Shown here one piece after another: positions 45,568 through 53,407 of a DNA stretch of 64,000 bases (position 1 is its first letter; the number at the start of each line of letters is the position of its first letter). Location: NCBI GenBank assembly GCA_963791235.1, contig CAWBRW010000009.1:62001-126000 (forward strand), given 5' to 3'. The notes under the pieces are model-generated. The model was not told where the DNA came from. It ran no database searches and saw only the letters and a program-made list of their open reading frames with translations. The translations under genes and the position numbers were made by a program. Source of the stretch: JALORV01 sp963791235 (GTDB lineage: Bacteria > Pseudomonadota > Gammaproteobacteria > Burkholderiales > Burkholderiaceae_F).

Positions 45568-46260
45568 ATGTCGACCGACCGGCCATCCCAGGAGGTCATC
45601 AACGGCTTCCGCGAACTGCTGCAGCGTGACTCGGTGACGTGCGCCGTGTCCGACTGCATGGGCCGGTTCGGTGCGATGACGGGCGACCTGCGCCCGCTGT
45701 TCGATTCCATCCGCTTCGCCGGGCCCGCGGTGACAGCCAGAACGCTCGCAAGCGATCTCGCCGCGGTGTTCAAGGCCATTGATGTCAGCGAGCCAGGCGA
45801 CATCGTCGTCGTTGATGCACATGGCTCACGGGATACGGCATTTTGGGGCGAGAACATGACGATCTCGGCACAGAACCGCGGAGTCGCTGGTGCGGTCATC
45901 GATGGGGCGTGCCGCGACGTCGTGGAGATCCGGCGCATGCGCTTCCCGCTGTTCAGTAGAGGCGTGGTACCCAACGTCGCTGCCATTGCGGGTTATGGCG
46001 AAGTCAATGTCCGCGTGCAGTGCGCGGGCCAGGCGGTCTCGCCCGGGGACATCATCGTCGCCGACGAAAACGGTGTCGTCGTCGTTCCCGCCGGTGCCGC
46101 TGCCGACATCCTGCAACGGACACGAAGGCTGCTGGACACGGAGCACGTCCTTCAGGAAAAGCTCCGGGGCGGCGTCACGATCGGAGAACTGATCGACGTT
46201 GACCGGGTGTTTGCCTCGACGTTCGACTATCAGAGCCGCGCGCTGAAGAAGGATGCCTAG
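45568..46260 (+). CDS. RraA-like / HMG aldolase family protein
   Basis: About 230 residues, beginning MSTDRPSQEVINGFREL. The fold signature is CAVSDCMGRFGAM near the start, DIVVVDAHGS, and GAVIDGACRDVVEI with the Arg-Asp pair that binds metal and substrate, then DENGVVVVP. Relatives are 4-hydroxy-4-methyl-2-oxoglutarate aldolases, oxaloacetate decarboxylases or the RNase E inhibitor RraA; which of these applies is not clear. The frame extends to 45448, but length and homology support 45568. Confidence 0.85.
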   Translation: MSTDRPSQEVINGFRELLQRDSVTCAVSDCMGRFGAMTGDLRPLFDSIRFAGPAVTARTLASDLAAVFKAIDVSEPGDIVVVDAHGSRDTAFWGENMTISAQNRGVAGAVIDGACRDVVEIRRMRFPLFSRGVVPNVAAIAGYGEVNVRVQCAGQAVSPGDIIVADENGVVVVPAGAAADILQRTRRLLDTEHVLQEKLRGGVTIGELIDVDRVFASTFDYQSRALKKDA

Positions 46261-46322
46261 CGCCCTCACGCCGCGGCACGGCCGGACGTCGAGCCCGATA
46301 CCCAGGCGCTGACGAAAGCCTC

Positions 46323-47081
46323 ATGAAGGCCCTCGGCGAACGCGTCCACACCGCTCACGGTGATGCGTGGCAGGTAGAGGGGCGATTGCGTGCGTCGCGT
46401 GGAGGCGGAGTCTGCGAACTTCCCGGAGTGCGCTTGATGGCGTCGGGACTGCCTCATGCGCAGTGGAACAACGGGGATGTCACCGATCCTGACCGGGTCG
46501 TGGTTGAGGACGTGCGCGCCTGGTATGCCGCGCGTGCCGGAGGCGCCGGGGTTCCCTGGGGTGTTCGCGTGCCCGCAGACCGGCCGTTCTCGCATGGCCG
46601 ATTCCTGTTCCGAAAGCGCTGCATGGGTCTGTTGCCCGACTGGTACACAGCCCCGGTCGCGCCGGCCGGAGTCGAATTCGGTGTGGCTGAAACGGCAGAT
46701 CTCGAAACGGTGGCTGCGATTGATGCGGCGGCATTCGGCGATCCCGTAGATCAGACGCGTGGGTGGGTCGAGCCGCACCTTGGCGCGCTGCAATGTGTTG
46801 CCGCACTTGCCAGACTACATGGCGAGCCCGTCGGAGTGGCTACTGCACTCCTCACGAACGATCGAGCGGGAGCCTGCGTCGGCATCTTCGGCGTTGGAGT
46901 CCTGCCGCACGCGCGGCGCCATGGGATCGGCAGCGCACTGACCTCCTGGCTTCTGGATCAGGCCTTCGATCAGGGCGTTACGCTGGCGCACCTGAACCCG
47001 GACAGCGAAGCCGCGGCGCGTCTCTACGCACGACTGGGCTTCAGGGAAACCATGGGTCTGGACGTGTACACCGATCTATAG
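46323..47081 (+). CDS. GNAT family N-acetyltransferase
   Basis: A 252-residue protein. The C-terminal half is a GNAT domain: VGVATALLTNDRAGACVGIF, then the acetyl-CoA loop VLPHARRHGIGSALTSW (V-x-P-x-x-R-R-x-G-I-G) and LHLNPDSEAAARLYARLGF-type end. The N-terminal 120 residues resemble a second, degenerate GNAT half, as seen in two-domain members. Substrate unknown. It follows the RraA-like gene by 62 bp. Confidence 0.82.
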   Translation: MKALGERVHTAHGDAWQVEGRLRASRGGGVCELPGVRLMASGLPHAQWNNGDVTDPDRVVVEDVRAWYAARAGGAGVPWGVRVPADRPFSHGRFLFRKRCMGLLPDWYTAPVAPAGVEFGVAETADLETVAAIDAAAFGDPVDQTRGWVEPHLGALQCVAALARLHGEPVGVATALLTNDRAGACVGIFGVGVLPHARRHGIGSALTSWLLDQAFDQGVTLAHLNPDSEAAARLYARLGFRETMGLDVYTDL

Positions 47082-47200
47082 CGGTTCTGCAAGACCGTTC
47101 CGGGACAGCAGTGATGCAAGACGACCGCTCGGCGGCAGGCAAGTGTCACGAGGTTCATTGAACATCAGGCAGCGCAGAGTTTGCTGCGGAGACGGACGCC

Positions 47201-48010
47201 ATGGCTGTAGCGAAAAGACGGCGCATCGACACCGTGCTGATCACCGGCGCCTCGTCCGGCATCGGCGAGGCGCTGGCGAAGCGCTTCGCACGGGGCGGAC
47301 ACGCGCTCGTGCTGGTGGCTCGAGACCGCGCCCGGCTAGAGGCGCTCGCTGCCACGCTTACGGCCGAGCATGGCATCAAGGTGTGGGTCCAGGCATCCGA
47401 TCTGACGCGCCCCGGTGCTATACGGGCGCTGGCCGGCGCCTTGAAGCGGCGACGGGTCGAGGTTGATGTGCTGGTCAACAACGCCGGTGTGCTGGAACAC
47501 GGTCCGTTCACTTCCATCTCAGCCCGCCGCCACCAGCAGCTGATCGATCTGAACGTGGCAGGGGCCACGGCGATGCTCGCGCAGTTCCTGCCAGCGATGT
47601 GCGAGCGTGGCCGCGGGCGTGTGCTCAACGTCGCCTCGATCGCCGCTTTTCAGCCCGTTCCGATGCTCGCGACGTATGCCGCGACCAAAGCCTTCGTGCT
47701 TTCACTGACAGAATCCTTGGCGGAAGAGCTGAGGGATTCCGGCGTGACGGTTACGGCCCTGTGCCCTGGCATCACCGCCACCCACATGCTGAGCAGCGCC
47801 GTGGAATCCAATTCGCGGCTCGCCAAGCTTCCCGGTCTGCTGATCGGCGATACGGACCAGGTGGCCGACGAGGGCTATCGAGCCTGCATGCAAGGTGCCG
47901 TCATCTGCGTGCCCGGTGCGGTGAACCAGGCGGTGACGCTCGCGTCCCGCGCGACGCCAAAGTGGCTACTAAGGCGCATTACAGGCACGCTCGCAAGACG
48001 CGGGACATAG
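47201..48010 (+). CDS. Short-chain dehydrogenase/reductase
   Basis: A 269-residue classical SDR. NAD(P) site TGASSGIG (about residues 15-22), NNAG structural motif, catalytic Ser in NVASIAAF, and YAATK with Tyr and Lys. The long C-terminus (MLSSAVESNSRLAKLPGLL onward) fits the DltE/YqjQ-like group. Arg after the glycine motif suggests NADPH preference. Convergent with the VWA gene. Confidence 0.92.
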   Translation: MAVAKRRRIDTVLITGASSGIGEALAKRFARGGHALVLVARDRARLEALAATLTAEHGIKVWVQASDLTRPGAIRALAGALKRRRVEVDVLVNNAGVLEHGPFTSISARRHQQLIDLNVAGATAMLAQFLPAMCERGRGRVLNVASIAAFQPVPMLATYAATKAFVLSLTESLAEELRDSGVTVTALCPGITATHMLSSAVESNSRLAKLPGLLIGDTDQVADEGYRACMQGAVICVPGAVNQAVTLASRATPKWLLRRITGTLARRGT

Positions 48011-48055
48011 GGCCTCGTCGGAGCCCAGGAGTCTGCGGCAATCGGCCGACGCGGG

Positions 48056-49228
48056 CTACTTCGAAAGCTGCCGCATCGCCCGCGTCAGTCCTTCGAGCGT
48101 CATCGGGAACATCTTGCCGCCCGCCAGTTGGCGGATGACCGCAATCGACTGCCGGTACTGCCACAGGCCTTCAGGCTCCGGGTTGAGCCAGACCGATTTC
48201 GGGAAAGTCGAGAAGAAGCGCTGCAGCCAGATTGCACCGGCTTCCTCGTTGTTGTACTCGACCGAGCCCCCCGGCTGCAGCACCTCGTACGGACTCATCG
48301 TGGCGTCGCCGACGAAGATCAGTTTCCAGTCCTGCGGGTACTTGCGCAGCACGTCCCAGGTGGCGAACCGCTCCGTATAGCGGCGCCGGTTGTTGCGCCA
48401 CAGGTGCTCGTAGACGCAGTTGTGGAAGTAGTAGAACTCGAGGTGCTTGAACTCGGTCTTCGCCGCGGAGAACAGCTCCTCGGTGCGCTTGATGTGTTCG
48501 TCCATCGTGCCGCCGACATCGAGCAGCATCAGCACCTTGACGGTGTTGTGCCGCTCCGGCACCAGCTTCAGATCGAGCCAGCCGGCGTTTTTCGCGGTCG
48601 ACTCGATCGTGTCGTGCATGTCGAGTTCGAGATCCGCCCCTTCCCGCGCGAAGCGGCGCAGCCGGCGCAGCGCCACCTTGATGTTGCGCGTGCCGATCTC
48701 GACGCTGTCGTCGTAGTCGCGGTAGCCGCGCATTTCCCATACCTTCACTGCGGACTTGTTGCCTTTGCTGGGGCCGCCGACGCGAATGCCTTCCGGATTT
48801 GCACCGCCATGCCCAAAGGGGGAGGTGCCGCCCGAGCCGATCCAGCGATTGCCGCCGTGGTGGGCGCCGTCCTGCTCCTCGAGACGCTTCTTGAACTCCT
48901 CCATCAGCTTGTCCCAGCCGAGCTTCTCGAGCCTCGCGATTTCCTCCGGCGTGAACGCGCGCTCGAGCACCTGCTGGAACCACTCGTCCGGAATCTCCTT
49001 CGTGAAGTCGAGCGTCGTCGTCACGCCCTTGAAGTACTCGCCGAAGGCGCGGTCGAACTTGTCGAACTGGGTTTCGTCCTTGACCAGCGCCGCGCGCGAC
49101 AGGTAGTAGAAATCATCGATCGACGGGCCGATGACGCCGCGCTTCAGCGCTTCGAGCAGGGTCAGCAGCTCATTGATCGAGACCTTCAGCTTGGCTGCGC
49201 GCAGGTGAAAGAAGAAGTCGATCAGCAT
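48056..49228 (-). CDS. VWA-domain (CoxE-like) protein with altered MIDAS site
   Basis: A 390-residue protein. The N-terminal half is helical; residues 120-170 form a Gly/His-rich, flexible linker (GGNRWIGSGGTSPFGHGG). The VWA domain begins near residue 232 with LMLLDVGGTMDEH: the MIDAS DxSxS becomes D237-V-G239-G-T241, so both serines are replaced. Downstream, EFYYFHNCVYEHLW and FVGDATMSPYE are conserved in this family. Such proteins act with MoxR AAA+ ATPases, as encoded two genes upstream, in assembly of metal enzymes or other complexes. It lies 4 bp after the GNAT gene. Confidence 0.88.
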   Translation of the reverse strand: MLIDFFFHLRAAKLKVSINELLTLLEALKRGVIGPSIDDFYYLSRAALVKDETQFDKFDRAFGEYFKGVTTTLDFTKEIPDEWFQQVLERAFTPEEIARLEKLGWDKLMEEFKKRLEEQDGAHHGGNRWIGSGGTSPFGHGGANPEGIRVGGPSKGNKSAVKVWEMRGYRDYDDSVEIGTRNIKVALRRLRRFAREGADLELDMHDTIESTAKNAGWLDLKLVPERHNTVKVLMLLDVGGTMDEHIKRTEELFSAAKTEFKHLEFYYFHNCVYEHLWRNNRRRYTERFATWDVLRKYPQDWKLIFVGDATMSPYEVLQPGGSVEYNNEEAGAIWLQRFFSTFPKSVWLNPEPEGLWQYRQSIAVIRQLAGGKMFPMTLEGLTRAMRQLSK

Positions 49229-49232
49229 GGCG

Positions 49233-49826
49233 TCAGCGGTGGCGCGCGAGTCGCCACTCGAGGTGCCGCTTCACGTCCGGCCATTCGGCGGAAAGGATGC
49301 TGAACATCACGGTGTCGCGCACGGTACCGTCGCGTCGCGCCTGATGGTGGCGGATCACGCCGTCCTTCATTGCGCCGAGCGCGGCTATCGCCTGCTGCGA
49401 GGCGAAATTGAAGTTGTCGGTCCGGAAACCGACCACCGAGCAGCCGAGCGCCTCGAACGCATGCCCCAGGAGCAGCAGTTTGCAGGTCGTGTTGACGTGC
49501 GTCTTCTGGCACCGGCGCGCGTACCACGTGTAGCCGATCTCGACGCGGTCGACCGCGGGGACGATGTCGTGGAACCGCGTGCTGCCGATGATCGCGCCGC
49601 TGGCAACATCAATGACCGACCACGGCAGCATGTGGCCGGCGTCCTGGCCTGCCAGCGCCGCCGAGATATAGGCGTGCGCCTGTTCGGGTTCCGGCACCGA
49701 GGTGAACCACAGGTTCCAGAGGTCGCCGTCGCTGGCGGCCACGACGAGTCCGTCGTGGTGCTCGCGCGCCAGCGGCTCGAGCCGCACGCCGTGGCCTTCG
49801 AGCACCGTGGGCCGCGGGACCAGCAT
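49233..49826 (-). CDS. GNAT acetyltransferase, RimJ/RimL-like
   Basis: A 197-residue acetyltransferase. It starts RPTVLEGHGVRLEPLAREH, has IIGSTRFHDI and EIGYTWYARRCQKTHVNTTCK (acetyl-CoA binding region) and the RimJ-like GFRTDNFNFASQQAIAALGAMKDGVIRHH, typical of N-terminal or small-molecule acetyltransferases. It sits between the MoxR ATPase (7 bp before) and the VWA protein (4 bp after), so it is part of the same transcript. Substrate unknown; a partner protein of the cassette is conceivable. Confidence 0.88.
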   Translation of the reverse strand: MLVPRPTVLEGHGVRLEPLAREHHDGLVVAASDGDLWNLWFTSVPEPEQAHAYISAALAGQDAGHMLPWSVIDVASGAIIGSTRFHDIVPAVDRVEIGYTWYARRCQKTHVNTTCKLLLLGHAFEALGCSVVGFRTDNFNFASQQAIAALGAMKDGVIRHHQARRDGTVRDTVMFSILSAEWPDVKRHLEWRLARHR

Positions 49827-49833
49827 GCGGTCC

Positions 49834-50679
49834 TCAGCGGTTGCTGCGGGCCATGAAGACGAGCCGCTCGAACAGATGCATGTCCTGCTCGTTCTTCAGC
49901 AGCGCACCGGCCAGCGGCGGCACGGCGATCTTCTCGTCCTTCGAGCGCAGCGCTTCGGCCGGAATCTGCTCGGCGACCAGCAGCTTCAGCCAGTCGAGCA
50001 GTTCCGAGGTCGACGGTTTCTTCTTCAGCCCCGGCAGTTCGCGCACGCCGAAGAAGACCGCGAGGGCGTTCTGCAGTAGTTCCTTGCGCAGCTTCGGAAA
50101 GTGGACATCGATGATCGCCTGCATCGTGTCCTTGTCCGGAAACCTGATGTAGTGGAAGAAGCAGCGGCGCAGGAACGCGTCCGGCAGTTCCTTCTCGTTG
50201 TTCGACGTGATGACCACCAGCGGCCGATGCCGTGCCTTCACGGTCTGTCGGGTCTCGTAGACGTAGAACTCCATGCGGTCGAGTTCGCGCAGCAGGTCAT
50301 TCGGGAACTCGATGTCCGCCTTGTCGATCTCGTCGATCAGCAGCACCGACGGCTCGTCCGACGTGAACGCCTGCCACAGCACGCCGCGGACGATGTAGTT
50401 CTCGATGTCCTTGACCCGCGCATCGCCGAGTTGGGAGTCACGCAGGCGGCTGACCGCGTCGTACTCGTACAGGCCCTGTTGTGCCTTGGTGGTCGACTTG
50501 ATGTGCCAGGCCAGCAGCGGCATCTTGAGTGCGCCGGCGACTTCTTCGGCCAGCATCGTCTTGCCGGTGCCCGGTTCGCCCTTGATCAGCAGCGGCCGCT
50601 GCAGCGTGAGGGCAGCATTGACCGCGAGCTTCAGATCGTCGGTCGCGACGTAGGTGGAGGAGCCTTCGAATCTCGGCAT
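49834..50679 (-). CDS. MoxR-type AAA+ ATPase
   Basis: A 281-residue AAA+ protein: Walker A GEPGTGKT (34-41), Walker B LLIDEIDKAD (about 111-120), sensor 1 VVITSNNEKELPDAFLRRC with the Arg finger. MoxR ATPases act as chaperones with a VWA partner, here encoded two genes downstream on the same strand. The ATG at 50679 begins MPRFEGSS. Its promoter lies in the gap shared with the divergent cytochrome c genes. Confidence 0.94.
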   Translation of the reverse strand: MPRFEGSSTYVATDDLKLAVNAALTLQRPLLIKGEPGTGKTMLAEEVAGALKMPLLAWHIKSTTKAQQGLYEYDAVSRLRDSQLGDARVKDIENYIVRGVLWQAFTSDEPSVLLIDEIDKADIEFPNDLLRELDRMEFYVYETRQTVKARHRPLVVITSNNEKELPDAFLRRCFFHYIRFPDKDTMQAIIDVHFPKLRKELLQNALAVFFGVRELPGLKKKPSTSELLDWLKLLVAEQIPAEALRSKDEKIAVPPLAGALLKNEQDMHLFERLVFMARSNR

Positions 50680-50773
50680 GGACGAGCCCGGAGAGGAGCG
50701 CGACCGAGTATACGCAACGGCGGCCGCGGAACGCCTCGGGTTCGAGGGCGGCGGAACACCGCGCCGAGTCGAT

Positions 50774-50779
50774 TACAAT
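50774..50779 (+). promoter_or_regulatory. -10-like TACAAT box upstream of the cytochrome c pair
   Basis: TACAATC at 50774-50780 lies 83 bp before the first cytochrome c start, in the divergent gap. It belongs to the recurrent TANAATC set; no clear -35. Confidence 0.4.
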
Positions 50780-50862
50780 CGCGCGCTGCTCCGGGCGACC
50801 ACGGTGGAAATCATCGATCGTTTCGGCCCCCGGGCGCCAGATCAACGTAACGGAAGTTCCGG

Positions 50863-51198
50863 ATGAATTTGACCCGACCGCTCCTCGTCGCGCTTGCAGC
50901 GACCCTGCCGCTGATGGCGGCTGCGCAGGACAAGAAGACCGTTTCGGCCGCCGCTGACAGCGGTGCGCCGGTATCGATGTGCATCGGATGCCATTCGATC
51001 CCGGGCTACCAGGCCTCGTTCCCGCAGGTCTATCGCGTGCCGAAGATCGGTGGCCAGTCGCAGCAGTACATCGAAACCGCGCTCAAGGATTACCGGCAGG
51101 GCAACCGTTCCCACCCGTCGATGGTAGGAGTCGCCAAGAGCCTCACTGACCAGCAGATCGCCGCGGTGGCCGCGTACTACGCGGCGCGCGGCAAGTAA
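50863..51198 (+). CDS. Small class I cytochrome c (c553/c4-like), first of a pair
   Basis: A 111-residue protein with signal peptide (residues 1-22, cut after AAA) and one heme site C-I-G-C-H (about residues 40-44); the distal Met is probably in HPSMVGVAKSL. It is a periplasmic electron carrier. The next gene is a second, similar monoheme cytochrome, 9 bp downstream, so the two resemble a split c4-type diheme protein. Confidence 0.9.
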   Translation: MNLTRPLLVALAATLPLMAAAQDKKTVSAAADSGAPVSMCIGCHSIPGYQASFPQVYRVPKIGGQSQQYIETALKDYRQGNRSHPSMVGVAKSLTDQQIAAVAAYYAARGK

Positions 51199-51207
51199 GC
51201 GAGCAGG

Positions 51208-51540
51208 ATGATGAAGAGCAAACTGATCGTCGCGGCCGGTGCCGCGTGCGTTGCGTTTTCGGCCCAGGCGGCCGACGTTGCGAAGGGCGGGCAGCTGGCG
51301 CAGGCGCAGTGCGCCGCCTGCCACGGCAAGGACTTCGCCAGCCCGATCGACCCCAGCTATCCGAAGCTGGCCGGCCAGTATGTCGACTACCTGGAAAAGG
51401 CGCTGCGTGACTACCAGACGGGGGCCCGCAAGAACGCGATCATGGCGGGCCTCGCCAAGCCGTTGTCGCGCGCTGATATCAAGGATCTCGCGGCCTACCT
51501 GAGCGGGCTGCCCGGGCCGCTGGACAACGCCAAGCGCTAA
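51208..51540 (+). CDS. Small class I cytochrome c (c553-like), second of a pair
   Basis: A 110-residue protein starting MMKSKLIVAAGAACVAFSAQA (signal peptide) with heme site CAACHGKDF and a likely Met ligand in NAIMAGLAKPLS. Tandem ATGs at 51208 and 51211. Periplasmic electron carrier, co-transcribed with the preceding cytochrome. Downstream gene is convergent. Confidence 0.9.
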   Translation: MMKSKLIVAAGAACVAFSAQAADVAKGGQLAQAQCAACHGKDFASPIDPSYPKLAGQYVDYLEKALRDYQTGARKNAIMAGLAKPLSRADIKDLAAYLSGLPGPLDNAKR

Positions 51541-51558
51541 GCGCGCATCGCAGGTGAC

Positions 51559-52002
51559 TTAGTCGCGCCCGGCGCGGCGCGCCAGGCAGTCCAGATACTG
51601 CGCGCTCATTTCGTCGGGCGGCAGTGCACTGCCGGCTCGCTGAGCCGCCCAGACGATCTCTCCGAGACATTCCATCACGTCGTGCGCGGCCGCATGCGCA
51701 TCGCCGCGCCGCTGTACGAGCCGCTCGTAGGCGGCGCGGATGCCGGGCGGCTGGTCGATCGACAGTTGCTCGGCGATGGCCAGATGCATCGACAGGTGCA
51801 GGAACGGGTTGGTGTGCCCATCCTCGACGCGGTATTCGAAACTCGCAGCTTCCGCCTCAGTCAGCACGTCGTGATACTCCGGGTGCTTCATGATCCAGTC
51901 GAGCGCCATCGCCTCCAGCGGCGTCAGGATCTGGGATTCGCGGTGCTTGCGCCAGGTCTCGCTGAAGAACCGGCGCACTTCTTCCTTGGTCGGCGTGAAC
52001 AC
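51559..52002 (-). CDS. DUF1841 family protein
   Basis: A 147-residue protein of DUF1841, a small betaproteobacterial/gammaproteobacterial family. It begins MFTPTKEEVRRFFSETWRKHRE and contains the conserved NPFLHLSMHLAIAEQLSIDQPPGI with three His residues in a short stretch, which may bind metal. GTG start at 52002, 1 bp after the nth stop, so coupled to nth. Function unknown. Confidence 0.85.
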   Translation of the reverse strand: MFTPTKEEVRRFFSETWRKHRESQILTPLEAMALDWIMKHPEYHDVLTEAEAASFEYRVEDGHTNPFLHLSMHLAIAEQLSIDQPPGIRAAYERLVQRRGDAHAAAHDVMECLGEIVWAAQRAGSALPPDEMSAQYLDCLARRAGRD

Positions 52003-52003
52003 G

Positions 52004-52681
52004 TCACGCGTCCTTGCCGGGCGGGAATCCGGACCGCGCTGTCCGGGGCGGTGGCGTCTTCGGCCGGTACTCGCACCACTCCGCGATGGGACAGCGCCAG
52101 CATTCTGGTGTACGCGCCTTGCAGATATAGCGTCCGTGCAGGATCAGCCAGTGGTGAGCGTCCTTGCGGAACTCGTCGGCCGTGAACTTCTCCAGGCGTT
52201 GTTCCACCGCTTCGACGTCACTGCCCGGCGCGATGCCAGTGCGGTTCGCCACGCGGAAAATGTGCGTGTCGACCGCGATCGTGGGTTCGCCAAAGGCTAC
52301 ATTGAGCACGACATTGGCTGTCTTGCGTCCGACGCCGGGCAAGGCCTGCAACGCCTCGCGATTGCGCGGCACCTCGCCGCCATGTCGCTCCAGCACGAGG
52401 CGCGAGAGCGCGATGACGTTGCTGGCCTTGGTCCGGAACAGGCCGATCGTCTTGATGTGGTCGATCAGCCGGTCCTGTCCGAGCGCGACCATCTTCGCCG
52501 GCGTTGGCGCGACCGTGAAGAGTTCACGGGTCGCCAGGTTGACGCTCTTGTCGGTGGCCTGCGCGGACAGAACGACCGCCACCAGCAACTGATAAGGCGT
52601 TGAGTACTCGAGCTCCGACTTCGGGTGCGGGTTCAGGCTCCGCAACCGCTCGTAAATAGCGCGCCGCTTTAACGGGTTCAT
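52004..52681 (-). CDS. nth: Endonuclease III
   Basis: A 225-residue DNA glycosylase/AP lyase that removes oxidised pyrimidines. The helix-hairpin-helix is LPGVGRKTANVV with catalytic Lys120; Asp138 lies in AVDTHIFRV; both have the E. coli numbers. The C-terminal 4Fe-4S loop is C-x6-C-x2-C-x5-C (CKARTPECWRCPIAEWC). Its ATG overlaps the stop of the RnfB-like gene by 4 bp. Confidence 0.97.
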   Translation of the reverse strand: MNPLKRRAIYERLRSLNPHPKSELEYSTPYQLLVAVVLSAQATDKSVNLATRELFTVAPTPAKMVALGQDRLIDHIKTIGLFRTKASNVIALSRLVLERHGGEVPRNREALQALPGVGRKTANVVLNVAFGEPTIAVDTHIFRVANRTGIAPGSDVEAVEQRLEKFTADEFRKDAHHWLILHGRYICKARTPECWRCPIAEWCEYRPKTPPPRTARSGFPPGKDA

Positions 52682-53340
52682 GGCTTCGCCGTCGGCTGGC
52701 GACGCGCGCGCGCCCGCTCGATCGCGGCCTGCACGACGGCGCGCTTGCGGGCGGACTCCTCGGGCGCGAGATCGTCGCGCCCGGACAATTCGACGAGCTT
52801 GGATTGCGCCTTCAGCAGCAGCGACTGCTCGCGCTCGGCGCGTTCGACGGCAAGCCGCTTCCCACGTGCCTCATAGCGAGCGCGCGACCAGCGCGCATCG
52901 TCATCGTTCCAGGCGCGGACAGGCAGAACTGGAACCATCGCGATGCAATCCATCGGGCACGGGGCCACGCACAGATCGCAGCCGTTGCACCATTCAGCGA
53001 CGACGGTGTGCATCACCCGCGCGGCTCCGACGATCGCGTCCACTGGGCACGCCTGGATGCACAGGGTGCAGCCGATGCACAGGGACTCGTCGATGATGGC
53101 AACATGCAGGGGCCGTTCAACCCCGTGGGAGGGGTTAAGCGGCAGGGGCGGACGACCGGTCACGGCGGCGAGTCGATCGATGCCGATCGCGCCGCCGGGT
53201 GGGCACTGATTGATGCCAGCTGTGCCTGCCGCGATCGCCTCCGCGTAGGGACGACAGCCGCTGAAGCCACACTTCGTGCACTGGGTCTGCGGCAGCACCG
53301 CATCGATGCGATCGGCGAGCGCGGCGAAGAATTGCATCAT
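52678..53340 (-). CDS. rnfB: RnfB/RsxB-like electron-transport iron-sulfur protein
   Basis: About 220 residues, starting MMQFFAALADRID. The cluster domain is QCTKCGFSGCRPYAEAI, then two ferredoxin motifs CIGCTLCIQACP and CNGCDLCVAPCP, with a charged C-terminal helical extension. The N-terminal membrane helix of classic RnfB is missing. RnfB feeds electrons within the Rnf/Rsx complex; no rnfACDGE genes are here. It is coupled to nth (4-bp overlap). Either of the two tandem ATGs (53340, 53337) may start it. Confidence 0.9.
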   Translation of the reverse strand: MMQFFAALADRIDAVLPQTQCTKCGFSGCRPYAEAIAAGTAGINQCPPGGAIGIDRLAAVTGRPPLPLNPSHGVERPLHVAIIDESLCIGCTLCIQACPVDAIVGAARVMHTVVAEWCNGCDLCVAPCPMDCIAMVPVLPVRAWNDDDARWSRARYEARGKRLAVERAEREQSLLLKAQSKLVELSGRDDLAPEESARKRAVVQAAIERARARRQPTAKP

Positions 53341-53407
53341 CGGGTGTCGCAGGTCAACGGCCGGGCGGCCCCGCAGGGGACCGAATCTCGCGGGACCCCT
53401 GCGCCGG

